Below, piece after piece: positions 36,821 to 46,538 of a stretch of 48,003 bases of DNA; position 1 is the stretch's first letter, and each line of letters starts with the position of its first letter. Both the position numbers and the translations under genes were made by a program. This DNA is from Brevinema andersonii (GTDB lineage Bacteria; Spirochaetota; DYKD01). The notes under the pieces are model-generated. The model was not told the DNA's origin. It did no database searches and saw only the letters and a program-made list of their open reading frames with translations. The DNA is taken from assembly GCA_020722765.1 (NCBI GenBank), contig DYKD01000019.1:1-48003 (forward strand), written 5' to 3'.

Positions 36821-37564
36821 TCAACTCCAAGGTCTGAAGATGTTGCGGAGTGTACGAGGATCATCCTTGACAGTTATGTTGGGATTATATTTGGAAAGCA
36901 GACAGAGAACAACAATATTCCAGGTCAAAAAATGAAAAAACGGGAAAATGAGTAAGAGACCAACAATTGAAAACGTAAGGATGACAGACAGGCTGATCAT
37001 GAAGAAGGCCATAAAGAGATAGATTCCGAGGTTTCCCAGCACAAGCAAGAAAGATTTGTAAATGACTTTTCCAACAGTCTCATCCTGTTTGGTTAGAATT
37101 GCATTCATGTTGTATTGCATCAGAAGGAAAAAGGCAGTGACAATAATGATAACTGCAGTCAAAATCAGAACAAGAAAAGACCCTTCAGCTGAGTATTTTC
37201 TGATATAAAGCACTATGGAATAAGTTGCTGTTGTAAGAAAAGCTGTTGAGATAAGATAAAGAGATAAGGATTTTTTCCAGAATTTTTTAATTCCTTCGAA
37301 AAAACGTGCTATAGTTCTGCCTCCTTCTTCTTCGTTGATCTGTGGAAGGACCGCATAAGCCAGCCCTGCGGAAAAAGGGGAAAGCCAGAACGCATTGAAC
37401 AGGACTATATATAAAACTATGGAATAGTTTTTAGATAAAGCAAGTGTCATGATGGCAAGTGCAAAAGGGATATTGAAAAGGACCCAAACCAGTGAAAAAA
37501 GGACGTTTGTCCATAAATAATCGAAACTGGTCCAGAAAATTTTCCGCATGATGAACTGAAGCAT
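36821..37564 (-). CDS. multi-pass membrane protein, DUF624-like
   Basis: A 247-residue protein with about five to six hydrophobic helices (near 15-40, 48-70, 95-120, 128-150, 172-195 and 198-220). The first part (SFDYLWTNVLFSLVWVLFNIPF) and the ISRFF-like segment ARFFEGIKKFWKKSL resemble the YesL/DUF624 family. Function is unknown. It is directly followed by rsmG. The start is uncertain; an internal ATG at 37549 (MRKIFWTSFDY) is also possible. Confidence 0.55.
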   Translation of the reverse strand: MLQFIMRKIFWTSFDYLWTNVLFSLVWVLFNIPFALAIMTLALSKNYSIVLYIVLFNAFWLSPFSAGLAYAVLPQINEEEGGRTIARFFEGIKKFWKKSLSLYLISTAFLTTATYSIVLYIRKYSAEGSFLVLILTAVIIIVTAFFLLMQYNMNAILTKQDETVGKVIYKSFLLVLGNLGIYLFMAFFMISLSVILTFSIVGLLLIFPFFHFLTWNIVVLCLLSKYNPNITVKDDPRTLRNIFRPWS

Positions 37565-37622
37565 GAAACAAGATAGTTTTTTTTGGATAAAAAAGCAACT
37601 TGAAAAAGATAGGAAAGGATGA

Positions 37623-40600
37623 TTACTGGTTGAGAAGCCTGAGATAGTTTTTTATTGTCTTTTCATATTCTGAAGGGGTTTTTTCTTTTTTATCCTGTTG
37701 TCCAGGTTTGGTCTTGTCATCCATTTTTTGGTCATTTGTGTCGTCCTGGGGATGTGCCTTGAGGTTGCGGTCTGCCTGCTCGGCTCTTCTCTCTGGACTT
37801 TCTTCCTTGACCTTCAGGGATTTTTGGGAGTCAAGAAGTTTTTTCAGGATTTTTTTCTGGCTGTCAATGATGTCCTGTGAAAGTTCACCCTCCTTCATTT
37901 TTTTCGCAGTCTCTTCCATTTCCTTGGAGATGGCAGACATATTGCCAAGCATCTTGCCAGCCTGTTCCTTATTCGCATCCATGGCTTCTTGAAAAGCGCT
38001 CTGGATCATTTCCTGTTGGAAAGCAAGCTCTTTTAGAAGCTGTTGCATTTCAGGAGACATTCCTTCTTTAGATGACTGTCCCATCAGCTGTTCAGTTGAT
38101 TCATTCAATCCCTGTTGGTCTTTGGACATCTGATCCATCTGATCGGAAAGATTTTGGCCTTTTGAAGCATTCGCTTGGTCTTTGACGTTTTTCAGTATAT
38201 CGAGTATCTGGAGTATGAGAGTGTGCATCATGAGGACTGTGGTGGAAGATGAACGTTTTGCCAGATAGGGGTTTTTGTCTGTCAGATATCTTATGACACT
38301 TTGCATCTGGAAAGAGACTTGGTCAAATTGGAGGAAAAACTCATCAGGAAGGATAAGGACTTTTTCAAATTCAGACCGTATGAATTTTTTGTCTGAAATC
38401 AGTTTGTGTCCAAGAATCAGCTGTTTTTCAGAAATATCTTTAGGTTGGTCAAGAAGACGAGATGGAACCATGAGAGGTTCAAATGATTTGCTTTCAAAGG
38501 GTTGCTGTTCTGTCTTTATAATGGCGTCAGAGATGTCAGCTTGTTCATCAGCAATGGCAAGAAGACTGAAGATCAGCTTGTCAAAAGAAGAATAGAGTTT
38601 GTCCAGATTCTGGCTCTGTTTTTGTGCTACGTTCCGTTCCATTTTTTCTTTCAGTTCTTTCAAATCTTTTGCAACGCTCTCCTGATTCATTTTTGCGGAA
38701 TTCATGTCCTTTTTTGACAGGTCTTTTCTGGCATTGTCCATCTTTGAAGAAGTCTTTCTTTGTTCCATCATGGATGTAAGGTTTTCCATCTTCTGTGAGA
38801 AATCCCTGTCTGTTTTTTCGTATTCCCGTGAGGCTTTCTCCATTTCTGATTTTAAGTCTTCAAAAGATTGCTGGTTTTCAGCCTGTTTGTTCTGTATTTC
38901 CTGAAATTTTGTTTCATCCATCTTTTTTTCAGTCTGGAGTTGGCTTGTTTCCTTGTTGATTTCTGCCTGCTTCCTCAACATCTCATCTGCACGGCGTGCG
39001 AGTTCATCCAGTTTTCTGTTCTTTTTTGTTTCTTGGAGCATTTTCAGTGTGTTGTCCAGCTTGCGGAGGACTTCCTGCTGATCCATCTTTTCAGAAAGTT
39101 CTTTCCTGTCTTTTTCAGACATCTCTATGGACTTGAGGGTTTCCCGCATCTTGTCCATGGCTTCTTTCATTTCTTTAGTAACGATTTCCTGCATCATTTT
39201 TTCAATATCACGCATTTTTTCGACAATCTGTCTGGATGTCATCTTGTTTTTTTCCATTTTTGAGATTGTCTTTTCTAGTTCTTCGGCAGCCTGTTGAGTG
39301 TTTTCCATAAGTTCTTTCTGCTTTTCAAGAAGGGATTCCATCTGTGTACGTGCGATGTAATCCATGTTTCCGCTTTTGTTCATCTGCTGCTGGATTTCCT
39401 TCATTTTCTGGAGATACTCTTCCTGCTTTTCACGGATCTCTTTCAACGTATCTATGGCCTGTGATTCTTCCTTGTCAACTTGTTTGTACATATCTGCCAT
39501 GGAGGGAAAGCGAATTGTGAAAATTTCGCTGGACACCTTGTGGGTATTGTCATAAGGATATCCATCGTCAGCGACAGCAAAATAGTGAAGCACATCTCCA
39601 GGCATGAGGTTCAATCCTTTGAGACTGAAATCATGTGAAGCGAGAACTTCTTTACCTGGTTGGATGGGGATTTCCTTTGTGTTTGTCCTATCTGCAGTGT
39701 CGGAATAACTGCGAATGATGAAAAAAGAGAGTGAGAGGGATTTCAAGCTGATATCATCTGAAGCATTGATGAACAGTTTCACAAGCATCTCTTCGGGAAG
39801 GTCAATATTATGGCCAGGAACAGGGATTTCAATTTTTGGTCGTGCATCATCCAGTACACGTATTGTGTAAATGACAGGCATGATGTTTGAAATGCTGTTT
39901 GCATCGATGACCCTTATGAAATAACTGCTGTCGTTCATGATTGTGAAAGAAGAGGAGAGTTGGTTCCTGTTGATATTTGCTTTCAGCGTATTTTTGCCTA
40001 CAACAAGAGAAGCCGCTTTTAATGGTGCTGTGGCAGAAGCTGTCAGGTGAACCGTTGTCCCTCGCAGCGCTTCCACATGGCCATTGTCATCCTGGAAAAC
40101 CGATGGTAATCCTGTATAAGAAGGATAGAGATATTGTATCCTGATGCTGTTGATGACTGGCGGAGAGACGGTTTCTATCCTGTATGCAGGTGAAATGATA
40201 TTCTGTTTCAAAGAAGAGATCATGCGTATATGATATTGTATGTCGCGGTTGATTTCCTTGAAAGTATAGGAGTAAACACGGTTTGAGGATGATGTGGATA
40301 TGGGTTCCATCTCTTCAGAAAGATGGTTTTTTTGTCCACTTTTGTAAAAAATCGCGCAGGAATTGAGGGCGTCATCAGTGGTGAGCTTAACAGTGATATC
40401 GCTTCCTGTCGAGGCACGGATATTTTCCGGTTCAATTTTGTAGTTGATGTTGACAATCCTGTTTTGCATGGTGGTCCATGGCAGGAGAGCGCGAGATGCG
40501 GAAAAGAGGAAAGGTTTAGGAAATAGGATAAAGGGAAGAGCCATTCCTGCAACAAGCATCAAAAGAATTTTAGAATATCGTATCAGTCTGGACTTGTCAG

Positions 40601-41006
40601 CCAATTCTGGAATGTTGAGATTTGACGCTTTGTGCTCGGCCTTGGAAATCAGGGATTCAACAAACGGACTGTCATGGTCTGATTCACTTAGTTGGAAAGC
40701 GTTGATGAACAGGTCATCTGTTTTTAGTTTCCTGTCAAGATGCGCAATGAGTGAGACGTGATCTGTTTTCCTAAACAGGAAACGTCCATATTTCCATGTG
40801 ATGTATATGAGAATGCCAAATACGGTCAGAAGGAGAATCGTCGTACGTGCTGGTAGGGGAAAATGAAAAAGCATGTCCAGGAGAGTGAGTCCAAAGGACG
40901 CTGAAAGAGTAATAATTATGCAATGGACGAATCTGGATGAATCATCAATGAGACGTTGGAGGGATGTAAATAGGAAAAGTTTCCGTTGGAACGGAAGAAG
41001 GGGCAT
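37623..41006 (-). CDS. large DUF4175-like membrane-anchored coiled-coil protein
   Basis: An 1127-residue protein. Two hydrophobic helices lie at about 30-50 and 55-72 and a third near 147-168. An extracytoplasmic beta-rich region (about 180-510) holds PPVINSIRIQYLYPSYTGLP and SLKSLSLSFFI, Ig-like and typical of DUF4175 proteins. A very long Gln/Lys/Glu/Met-rich coiled-coil half follows (about 515-1127). It probably spans part of the envelope. Function is unknown in characterised bacteria. It sits directly after a STAS gene (two-base gap). A DUF624-like gene follows 58 bases downstream. Confidence 0.65.
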   Translation of the reverse strand: MPLLPFQRKLFLFTSLQRLIDDSSRFVHCIIITLSASFGLTLLDMLFHFPLPARTTILLLTVFGILIYITWKYGRFLFRKTDHVSLIAHLDRKLKTDDLFINAFQLSESDHDSPFVESLISKAEHKASNLNIPELADKSRLIRYSKILLMLVAGMALPFILFPKPFLFSASRALLPWTTMQNRIVNINYKIEPENIRASTGSDITVKLTTDDALNSCAIFYKSGQKNHLSEEMEPISTSSSNRVYSYTFKEINRDIQYHIRMISSLKQNIISPAYRIETVSPPVINSIRIQYLYPSYTGLPSVFQDDNGHVEALRGTTVHLTASATAPLKAASLVVGKNTLKANINRNQLSSSFTIMNDSSYFIRVIDANSISNIMPVIYTIRVLDDARPKIEIPVPGHNIDLPEEMLVKLFINASDDISLKSLSLSFFIIRSYSDTADRTNTKEIPIQPGKEVLASHDFSLKGLNLMPGDVLHYFAVADDGYPYDNTHKVSSEIFTIRFPSMADMYKQVDKEESQAIDTLKEIREKQEEYLQKMKEIQQQMNKSGNMDYIARTQMESLLEKQKELMENTQQAAEELEKTISKMEKNKMTSRQIVEKMRDIEKMMQEIVTKEMKEAMDKMRETLKSIEMSEKDRKELSEKMDQQEVLRKLDNTLKMLQETKKNRKLDELARRADEMLRKQAEINKETSQLQTEKKMDETKFQEIQNKQAENQQSFEDLKSEMEKASREYEKTDRDFSQKMENLTSMMEQRKTSSKMDNARKDLSKKDMNSAKMNQESVAKDLKELKEKMERNVAQKQSQNLDKLYSSFDKLIFSLLAIADEQADISDAIIKTEQQPFESKSFEPLMVPSRLLDQPKDISEKQLILGHKLISDKKFIRSEFEKVLILPDEFFLQFDQVSFQMQSVIRYLTDKNPYLAKRSSSTTVLMMHTLILQILDILKNVKDQANASKGQNLSDQMDQMSKDQQGLNESTEQLMGQSSKEGMSPEMQQLLKELAFQQEMIQSAFQEAMDANKEQAGKMLGNMSAISKEMEETAKKMKEGELSQDIIDSQKKILKKLLDSQKSLKVKEESPERRAEQADRNLKAHPQDDTNDQKMDDKTKPGQQDKKEKTPSEYEKTIKNYLRLLNQ

Positions 41007-41008
41007 TT

Positions 41009-41359
41009 TCAGGGTTTTGGGCTAGGACCGAAAATTTGGTCAAGCTCAGTTTCATTTTTTATGATTTTAAAAAAAGACGTCAGTTTTGTAAGGTTAAAAA
41101 TACGGAGAACGCTGTCTTTCATGGACAAAAGAATAAACTTGCCATTGAGACCACGGATTTTGTTCATAGTGTTGATGAATACCCCGATTCCCGAACTGTC
41201 AAGATATTCGAGTTCCTTCATGTCAATGACAATATTGATTTTACCGGCTGCGATTTCCTTATCCAATATTGTTTTTACGATATTGGCATTGCTGAGGTCA
41301 AGTTCGCCTTTTATAGCAAGGATTTCAATGTTGTTTTTTAGGCGTTTTGTCATTTGCAT
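41009..41359 (-). CDS. STAS-domain anti-sigma factor antagonist
   Basis: A 116-residue single STAS domain of the SpoIIAA/RsbV type. The phosphorylation site motif DSSGIG lies at 54-59, with Ser56 the likely phospho-acceptor. Such proteins bind an anti-sigma kinase when unphosphorylated. No anti-sigma factor or sigma factor is nearby, so partners are elsewhere. It sits 13 bases after the oxidoreductase gamma gene. Confidence 0.9.
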   Translation of the reverse strand: MQMTKRLKNNIEILAIKGELDLSNANIVKTILDKEIAAGKINIVIDMKELEYLDSSGIGVFINTMNKIRGLNGKFILLSMKDSVLRIFNLTKLTSFFKIIKNETELDQIFGPSPKP

Positions 41360-41372
41360 AAGTGTTTTTTCC

Positions 41373-41912
41373 TCACGCTATTATGTTAAGACCCTTTTCA
41401 AAGGCTTTAATGTTAATATCGACCACTTGGGAACCCTTATTAGCAAAATAATTCTTTATTGATTCTTCGGCAAATTTTTCGTTAAAAATTTTAGTGGTTT
41501 TTATGTAGATTCCCAGAAGAATCATGTTTGCAACCTTGATATTTCCTATTTTATTAGCTTCTTCTGAGGCTGGAGCTGATAAAATCCTGATATCTGTCCT
41601 TTTTGGAGTTTGGCTAATCAGGGATTTATCCATAATGAGAAGACCGTCTTTTTGGAGCATGGGTGAGAACTTAACCAGGGAAGGGTCATTCATTACAAAT
41701 ATGGTTAAAGGATGTGTAAAAACAGGGGAATGTATTTCGGCTTCTGAAATGATGACAGAACAATTAGCAGTCCCGCCCCTCATTTCAGCACCATAGGAAG
41801 GAAAATGAGTAACATTGATATTGTTTTTCATTCCCATATAAGCGATGATTTTGCCTAAACTGATGATCCCTTGACCACCAAACCCTGCAAGAATGATCTG
41901 ATCATGAAGCAT
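41373..41912 (-). CDS. 2-oxoacid:ferredoxin oxidoreductase, gamma subunit
   Basis: A 179-residue gamma subunit with GFGGQGIISLGKIIA (10-24), FPSYGAEMRGGTANCSVIIS and the TPKRTD-like segment typical of this family. It acts with the alpha, beta and ferredoxin-like subunits in oxidative decarboxylation of a branched-chain or other 2-oxoacid to its CoA ester, with electrons going to ferredoxin. It overlaps the TPP-subunit gene by 11 bases. Confidence 0.9.
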   Translation of the reverse strand: MLHDQIILAGFGGQGIISLGKIIAYMGMKNNINVTHFPSYGAEMRGGTANCSVIISEAEIHSPVFTHPLTIFVMNDPSLVKFSPMLQKDGLLIMDKSLISQTPKRTDIRILSAPASEEANKIGNIKVANMILLGIYIKTTKIFNEKFAEESIKNYFANKGSQVVDINIKAFEKGLNIIA

Positions 41913-42666
41913 GAGAGCCTCCTAAAACGCCATATTTGTCTTTATAGATACCTGGTTTGAAATAGGCAGAAAGGTTTTTTTCTACCCATTCATTATTTTT
42001 AATAGGGGAAACACCAAGATTTGTAGGGCATTGGGAAAGGATTTCTATAAGGGAATAGCCTTTCTTTTCACTTTGAAGTGTGAGGGCTTTTTTGAGTATG
42101 TTTTTGGTTTTTATGATGTTTTGTAGGGTATGGACAGTGGTTCGTGCGGAAAGAGCAGGTGCTTCTAATGTAGCAATCAATTCTGCAATACGGATGGGAT
42201 AGCCGTCAGTATCAGCAGAACGGCCAAACGGGGAGGTCATTGTCTTTTGACCCACTAGCGTGGTGGGAGCCATTTGTCCGCTAGTCATTCCATAAACACT
42301 GTTGTTAATGAAGACCACTGTTATGTTTTCCCCTCTGTTTGCAGCGTGAAGGGTTTCGGCCAGTCCTATGGCAGCCAGATCCCCATCTCCTTGATAACTT
42401 ATGACGATTTTGTCCGGATGAACTCTCCTGATTCCTGTAGCTACAGCCGCTGCCCTGCCATGCGCGGCTTCGCAGAAATCAACATTGAAAAAGTCATAGG
42501 CCGTGACAGCACAACCGACAGGAGCTACAGCAATGACTTTCTCTGTTATTTCCATCTCGTCAAACAGTTCTCCCAGTAATTTATGGACAATGCTGTGTCC
42601 ACAACCAGCGCAATAGGAGAAGGGTTTTTCTGAAATGCTGAGAGGTTTTGAATAGACCTTGTTCAT
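41902..42666 (-). CDS. vorA: 2-oxoacid:ferredoxin oxidoreductase, TPP-binding beta subunit
   Basis: A 254-residue subunit carrying thiamine pyrophosphate. YCAGCGHSIVHKLL lies near the start and the TPP motif is GDGDLAAIGLAE followed by FINNSVYGMTSGQ. It is best matched to the 2-oxoisovalerate type by neighbourhood, though 2-oxoglutarate or a related acid cannot be excluded. It overlaps the alpha gene by four bases and the gamma gene by 11. Confidence 0.85.
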   Translation of the reverse strand: MNKVYSKPLSISEKPFSYCAGCGHSIVHKLLGELFDEMEITEKVIAVAPVGCAVTAYDFFNVDFCEAAHGRAAAVATGIRRVHPDKIVISYQGDGDLAAIGLAETLHAANRGENITVVFINNSVYGMTSGQMAPTTLVGQKTMTSPFGRSADTDGYPIRIAELIATLEAPALSARTTVHTLQNIIKTKNILKKALTLQSEKKGYSLIEILSQCPTNLGVSPIKNNEWVEKNLSAYFKPGIYKDKYGVLGGSHAS

Positions 42667-43730
42667 GCTTTCACCCCCAGGATTTTTTCAACTTGTAAAT
42701 TGATATCATATTCGTAAGGAAGATACCCGCTGGAAATACCATAAAAATGCACAGGTTTTTTCCCATTTACGGAAAGCTTCACATCCTCAACCATCTGTCC
42801 ATAACTCATCTCAACTACAAAAAAACCTTTTGTTTTTTCCAAAGCGGCATGTTTTTGGAGAACCTCAACGGGGAATGGCCATAAGGTAATGGGTCTTACC
42901 AATCCGGTCTTGATCCCTTTTTTTCTCAGGTTGATGATGACGGATTTTGTCACGCGTGCAGAAGCGCCGTAAGCGACAAAGATAAGCTCAGCATCATCTG
43001 TCATAAACTCTTCAAACAGAACAACGTTTTCCAGTATTTCGGAATATTTTTTCTGCAAAGCGATGTTGTTCTTGTAAAGATCTTCTTCCTTGCTGTAATA
43101 GGAACGTACAATATTGGAAGGTCGATTTTTAGCTCCAGTAAGAGCCCAGTCTTTGGGAGGCATTTTTTTTCCTGAAGGTTGTGGAAGGACGCATGGTTCC
43201 ATCATCTGCCCTATAATCGCATCTCCTAGAATCATAACAGGATTTCTGTATGTATCCGCATAATCAAATGCAAGGATAGTGAGGTCTGCCATGTCTTGTA
43301 CTGAGTGAGGAGCAAGAACGATCATGTGGTAATCGCCATGACCACCACCTTTGACTGCCTGGAAGTAATCACCTTGTGCTGGACCTATGCCACCAAGTCC
43401 AGGTCCAGCGCGTTGTATATTAGCAATAACACAGGGGAGATGCGCTCCGCAAAGATAGGAAATTCCTTCCTGTTTCAGGCTGATACCAGGGCTTGATGAT
43501 GAAGTCATGACACGAGCCCCTGCAGCAGCAGCGCCAAATACCATATTGATAGCAGCTACTTCACTTTCAGATTGGATGAAAGTTCCATCAACCTTAGGAA
43601 GATGAGCTGCCATATAAGCGGGCACTTCATTCTGGGGAGTTATAGGATAACCGAAATAGTATCTGCACCCTGCGATGATGGCGGCTTCTGCCATCACTTC
43701 GTTACCTTTCATAAGAACTTTGTTACTCAT
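42663..43730 (-). CDS. vorB: 2-oxoacid:ferredoxin oxidoreductase, alpha subunit (VorB-type)
   Basis: A 355-residue alpha subunit. KVLMKGNEVMAEAAIIAGC and YFGYPITPQNEVPAYMA at the N-terminus and MTSSSSPGISLKQEGISYL match the 3-methyl-2-oxobutanoate (2-oxoisovalerate) oxidoreductase class. The protein also holds GGGHGDYHMIVLAPHSVQ. The start is ATG at 43730, overlapping the ferredoxin stop (ATGA); the frame reads upstream to 43754. Its four-gene set has the usual order ferredoxin, alpha, beta, gamma. Confidence 0.9.
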   Translation of the reverse strand: MSNKVLMKGNEVMAEAAIIAGCRYYFGYPITPQNEVPAYMAAHLPKVDGTFIQSESEVAAINMVFGAAAAGARVMTSSSSPGISLKQEGISYLCGAHLPCVIANIQRAGPGLGGIGPAQGDYFQAVKGGGHGDYHMIVLAPHSVQDMADLTILAFDYADTYRNPVMILGDAIIGQMMEPCVLPQPSGKKMPPKDWALTGAKNRPSNIVRSYYSKEEDLYKNNIALQKKYSEILENVVLFEEFMTDDAELIFVAYGASARVTKSVIINLRKKGIKTGLVRPITLWPFPVEVLQKHAALEKTKGFFVVEMSYGQMVEDVKLSVNGKKPVHFYGISSGYLPYEYDINLQVEKILGVKA

Positions 43731-43951
43731 TTTTTCTTGCCCTCCTCGCGCCATACTTCTATGGCAATATCAGGACAGATTATAGCACAGGCTTTGCACC
43801 CTGTGCATTTGGACATGTCTGTTACGATCGGATAATGATAACTGTGGGAATTTGTTTTGTCAGACATGACGATGATTTTTACAGGGCAGACTGTAGTGCA
43901 ATATTCACAGCCCTTACAACGTTCACTGTTAATTTCGATTTTTCCTGCCAT
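43727..43951 (-). CDS. 2-oxoacid oxidoreductase delta subunit, two-[4Fe-4S] ferredoxin
   Basis: A 74-residue ferredoxin-like subunit. Two CxxCxxCxxxCP clusters are seen: C12, C15, C18, C22 and C49, C52, C55, C59. It passes electrons from the alpha/beta core to free ferredoxin. It starts 23 bases after recN and ends in the vorB start codon. Confidence 0.95.
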   Translation of the reverse strand: MAGKIEINSERCKGCEYCTTVCPVKIIVMSDKTNSHSYHYPIVTDMSKCTGCKACAIICPDIAIEVWREEGKKK

Positions 43952-43974
43952 GGGGCCTCCGTTATTTGATAAAA

Positions 43975-45672
43975 TCAGGAGTTTATCAGCTCTTGAGCAT
44001 GTTGTAATGTTGTTTCTGTGATCTTGTCACCTTTCATGATGCGCGCAATCTCTTTCAGTTTTTCATCATCAGAAAGCTGGAGGACAGACGTGAGAGTCCT
44101 GTCACCTTTCACTTCTTTCACTACGGTGAAGTGCCTGTCGGATTTCGCGGCAATCTGTGGAAGATGTGTGATACAGATCACCTGTTTGACTTTTGATATG
44201 GATTTCAGTTTTTGTCCTACTACAAGGGATGTTTCTCCGCTGATGCCAGTATCGATTTCATCGAAAACCATTGTACCAATGCGATCCGCCTCTGCAAAGA
44301 TGTTTTTTAGAGCCAGCATGATGCGGGAGAGCTCTCCCCCGGATACGATTTTACGTAATGGTTTTGGTTCTTCACCGACGTTTGTGGAGATGAGAAATTC
44401 AACAACATCGACTCCAGTTTTGGTGATGCGGTATTTTTTCCCGTTTTCTTCAATGATTCCGTCAGGAGATTCGTTGAATCCGAACTTGATTGAGAATTTT
44501 GACCCTTTCATGGCCAGATCGTGTAATTCTTTATTGACGCGCTCTTCCAATATTTTAGCAACAACATGACGGCGTCCAGATAACGTCATAGCCACTTGAT
44601 AGAGGTCTTTTTTAGCTTTTACAATCTCCTTGTCAAGACGGGTAATCTCCTCATCATTATTGATGATATGATTAAGGTCACTGGCTGATGCTTCCCGGTA
44701 AGTGAGGATTTCCTGAATTGTCGTTCCATATTTCTTTTTTAATTTGGAAATAAGGGCCTGTCTTTCAATCAAAGAATCAAGACGTGATGGATCGAGATCG
44801 CTATTTTGCCTATAATCACGGAGGATTTCAGAGATGTCCTGGATCTCGAATTTGACGGAGTCAAGACGGGTTTTGACTGTTGAGAGAGACTCATCGAACT
44901 GTAGCACTTTCTCGAATTCTGTTGACTTGCGCGCGAGTCTGGATAAGATTGATTCTTCACTGTTGTAGAGAGTGTCGTAGAGGGAGTCTATGTTTTCAAA
45001 AAGTTTTTCCGCGTGTGAAAGCTTGCGGACAGTATCGTCAAGCTCTTTTTCCTCTCCCATGATGAGTTTTGCATCGTCAATTTCCTTGATGGCATGGCGG
45101 AGAAGCTCCATCCGTCTTTCTTTTTCCTGTTCATTCATCAGTAATTTCTGTTTTTGGTTGGACAAGGAAAAAAACAGGTCATAAGCTTTTTTGTATTCTT
45201 CTGTTTCCTTTCCCAATTTACCGAACTGGTCAAGGATCTTGATGTGCTGGTCTACCTGCAGTAAGGACTGATGCTCATGCTGTCCGTGGATGTCTATGAG
45301 GAAATCCCCGAGTTCCTTCAGTTTTGCAAGAGTGGCAGAAGAGCTGTTTATAAAAACCCTGTTTTTCCCATCTGCTAAAATCTCCCGTCTGATGATGATC
45401 TCGTTATTTTCAAAAGGGATCCCTGCTTCTGAAAGGACTTTTTCAGCATCAGGATTCTCTTTTACAGAAAAAACAGCTTCAATGGAAGCGCGGTCTGTTC
45501 CTGAACGTATGGAATCTGCTGTTACCCTTTCACCGAGTATGGAATTGAGAGCTCCCAGGATGATCGATTTTCCAGCACCTGTCTCACCTGTCAGGATATT
45601 GAGTCCTGCATTGAATTCCAGTCTGATCTCTTCAATCAGTGCGAAATTCTTTATGTGTATCTGTTCCAGCAT
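43975..45672 (-). CDS. recN: DNA repair protein RecN
   Basis: A 565-residue SMC-like protein for double-strand break repair. Walker A is GETGAGKS in the N-terminal part. A long coiled-coil middle holds EEKELDDTVRKLSHAEKLFENI. The C-terminal signature SGGELSRIMLALK precedes Walker B VFDEIDTGISGETS. The ATG at 45672 comes one base after the nadK stop, so the two are coupled as in many bacteria. Confidence 0.96.
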   Translation of the reverse strand: MLEQIHIKNFALIEEIRLEFNAGLNILTGETGAGKSIILGALNSILGERVTADSIRSGTDRASIEAVFSVKENPDAEKVLSEAGIPFENNEIIIRREILADGKNRVFINSSSATLAKLKELGDFLIDIHGQHEHQSLLQVDQHIKILDQFGKLGKETEEYKKAYDLFFSLSNQKQKLLMNEQEKERRMELLRHAIKEIDDAKLIMGEEKELDDTVRKLSHAEKLFENIDSLYDTLYNSEESILSRLARKSTEFEKVLQFDESLSTVKTRLDSVKFEIQDISEILRDYRQNSDLDPSRLDSLIERQALISKLKKKYGTTIQEILTYREASASDLNHIINNDEEITRLDKEIVKAKKDLYQVAMTLSGRRHVVAKILEERVNKELHDLAMKGSKFSIKFGFNESPDGIIEENGKKYRITKTGVDVVEFLISTNVGEEPKPLRKIVSGGELSRIMLALKNIFAEADRIGTMVFDEIDTGISGETSLVVGQKLKSISKVKQVICITHLPQIAAKSDRHFTVVKEVKGDRTLTSVLQLSDDEKLKEIARIMKGDKITETTLQHAQELINS

Positions 45673-45673
45673 A

Positions 45674-46531
45674 TCAGTTGATCCATCCGAGTTTTTTACT
45701 GAGGACATTGTAAAAATTATAATTGTTTGAGGTGATCATGTTTACAGAAAATTCAGATCTGGAGATGCGGACTTTTTCCCCTTTGGACAGACTAAAACCT
45801 TTGCGTCCATCTACCGCAAGATAGGGAGGTTTGGGAGATCTGGAAAAGTCGAGATCAATAACTTCACCTGCATCTATAACGAGAGGGCGGATGGCTAGTT
45901 CATGTGCGCAAATGGGATTGATGATGACAGCATCTATCAAAGGGGTCAGGACGGGACCATTGGCTGAGAGAGAGTAAGCAGTTGAGCCAGTGGGGGTAGC
46001 GACGATTAAGCCATCAGATCTGAATTCGCCAACACCTTGTCCATTCACTGAACATCTGGAGTGGAGCATGGGGTTGAGTGTGTGCCGGATGAAGATGAAA
46101 TCATTGAGACAGTGATAAACCCTGTTTGTATTAAGAATTTCAGCTTTCATCATAAGCCTTTTTTGCGTTGAGAAGGAACCAGAAAGGATTTTTTTGAGCG
46201 GAGTCTTGTAGTTTTTGTAGAGTATTTCATTAAGGAATCCCACAGCTCCAAAATTGATCCCTACCATGGGAATTTCTGTGTCGTGGAAAAGACTTGTAGC
46301 ATGGAGGAAAGTGCCATCTCCACCCAGTATGACAATAAGATCAGCCCTGTTTTTGACAGTTTTTAGGTCAGTAAACAGATTTTTCATTCCCAGTCTTATG
46401 GCCGTCTCTTTCAGCAGCATGGGGGTGATGCCTTCAGATTCAAGGAATTTGATGACAAAGGGGGTCTGTTTGAGGACTGCTTCTTTGTCCATGTTTGGTA
46501 TGATAATGACTGTTTTTATTCTATCTTTCAT
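45674..46531 (-). CDS. nadK: NAD kinase
   Basis: A 285-residue ATP-NAD kinase. The GGDGT motif is at 70-74 (VILGGDGTFL), with the conserved NE/D pair in FLNEILY, SDGLIVATPTGSTAYSLSA and the C-terminal VDGRKG-type loop. It makes NADP+. It opens the long minus-strand gene run and is divergent from the secreted orphan, from which it is separated by 59 bases. Confidence 0.95.
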   Translation of the reverse strand: MKDRIKTVIIIPNMDKEAVLKQTPFVIKFLESEGITPMLLKETAIRLGMKNLFTDLKTVKNRADLIVILGGDGTFLHATSLFHDTEIPMVGINFGAVGFLNEILYKNYKTPLKKILSGSFSTQKRLMMKAEILNTNRVYHCLNDFIFIRHTLNPMLHSRCSVNGQGVGEFRSDGLIVATPTGSTAYSLSANGPVLTPLIDAVIINPICAHELAIRPLVIDAGEVIDLDFSRSPKPPYLAVDGRKGFSLSKGEKVRISRSEFSVNMITSNNYNFYNVLSKKLGWIN

Positions 46532-46538
46532 AGGTTAC

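Noticed and set aside
38502-39263. Phe/Leu-rich plus-strand frames opposite the coiled-coil gene that look like membrane proteins
   Set aside because: The hydrophobic look is the complement of Lys/Glu-rich codons on the true strand.
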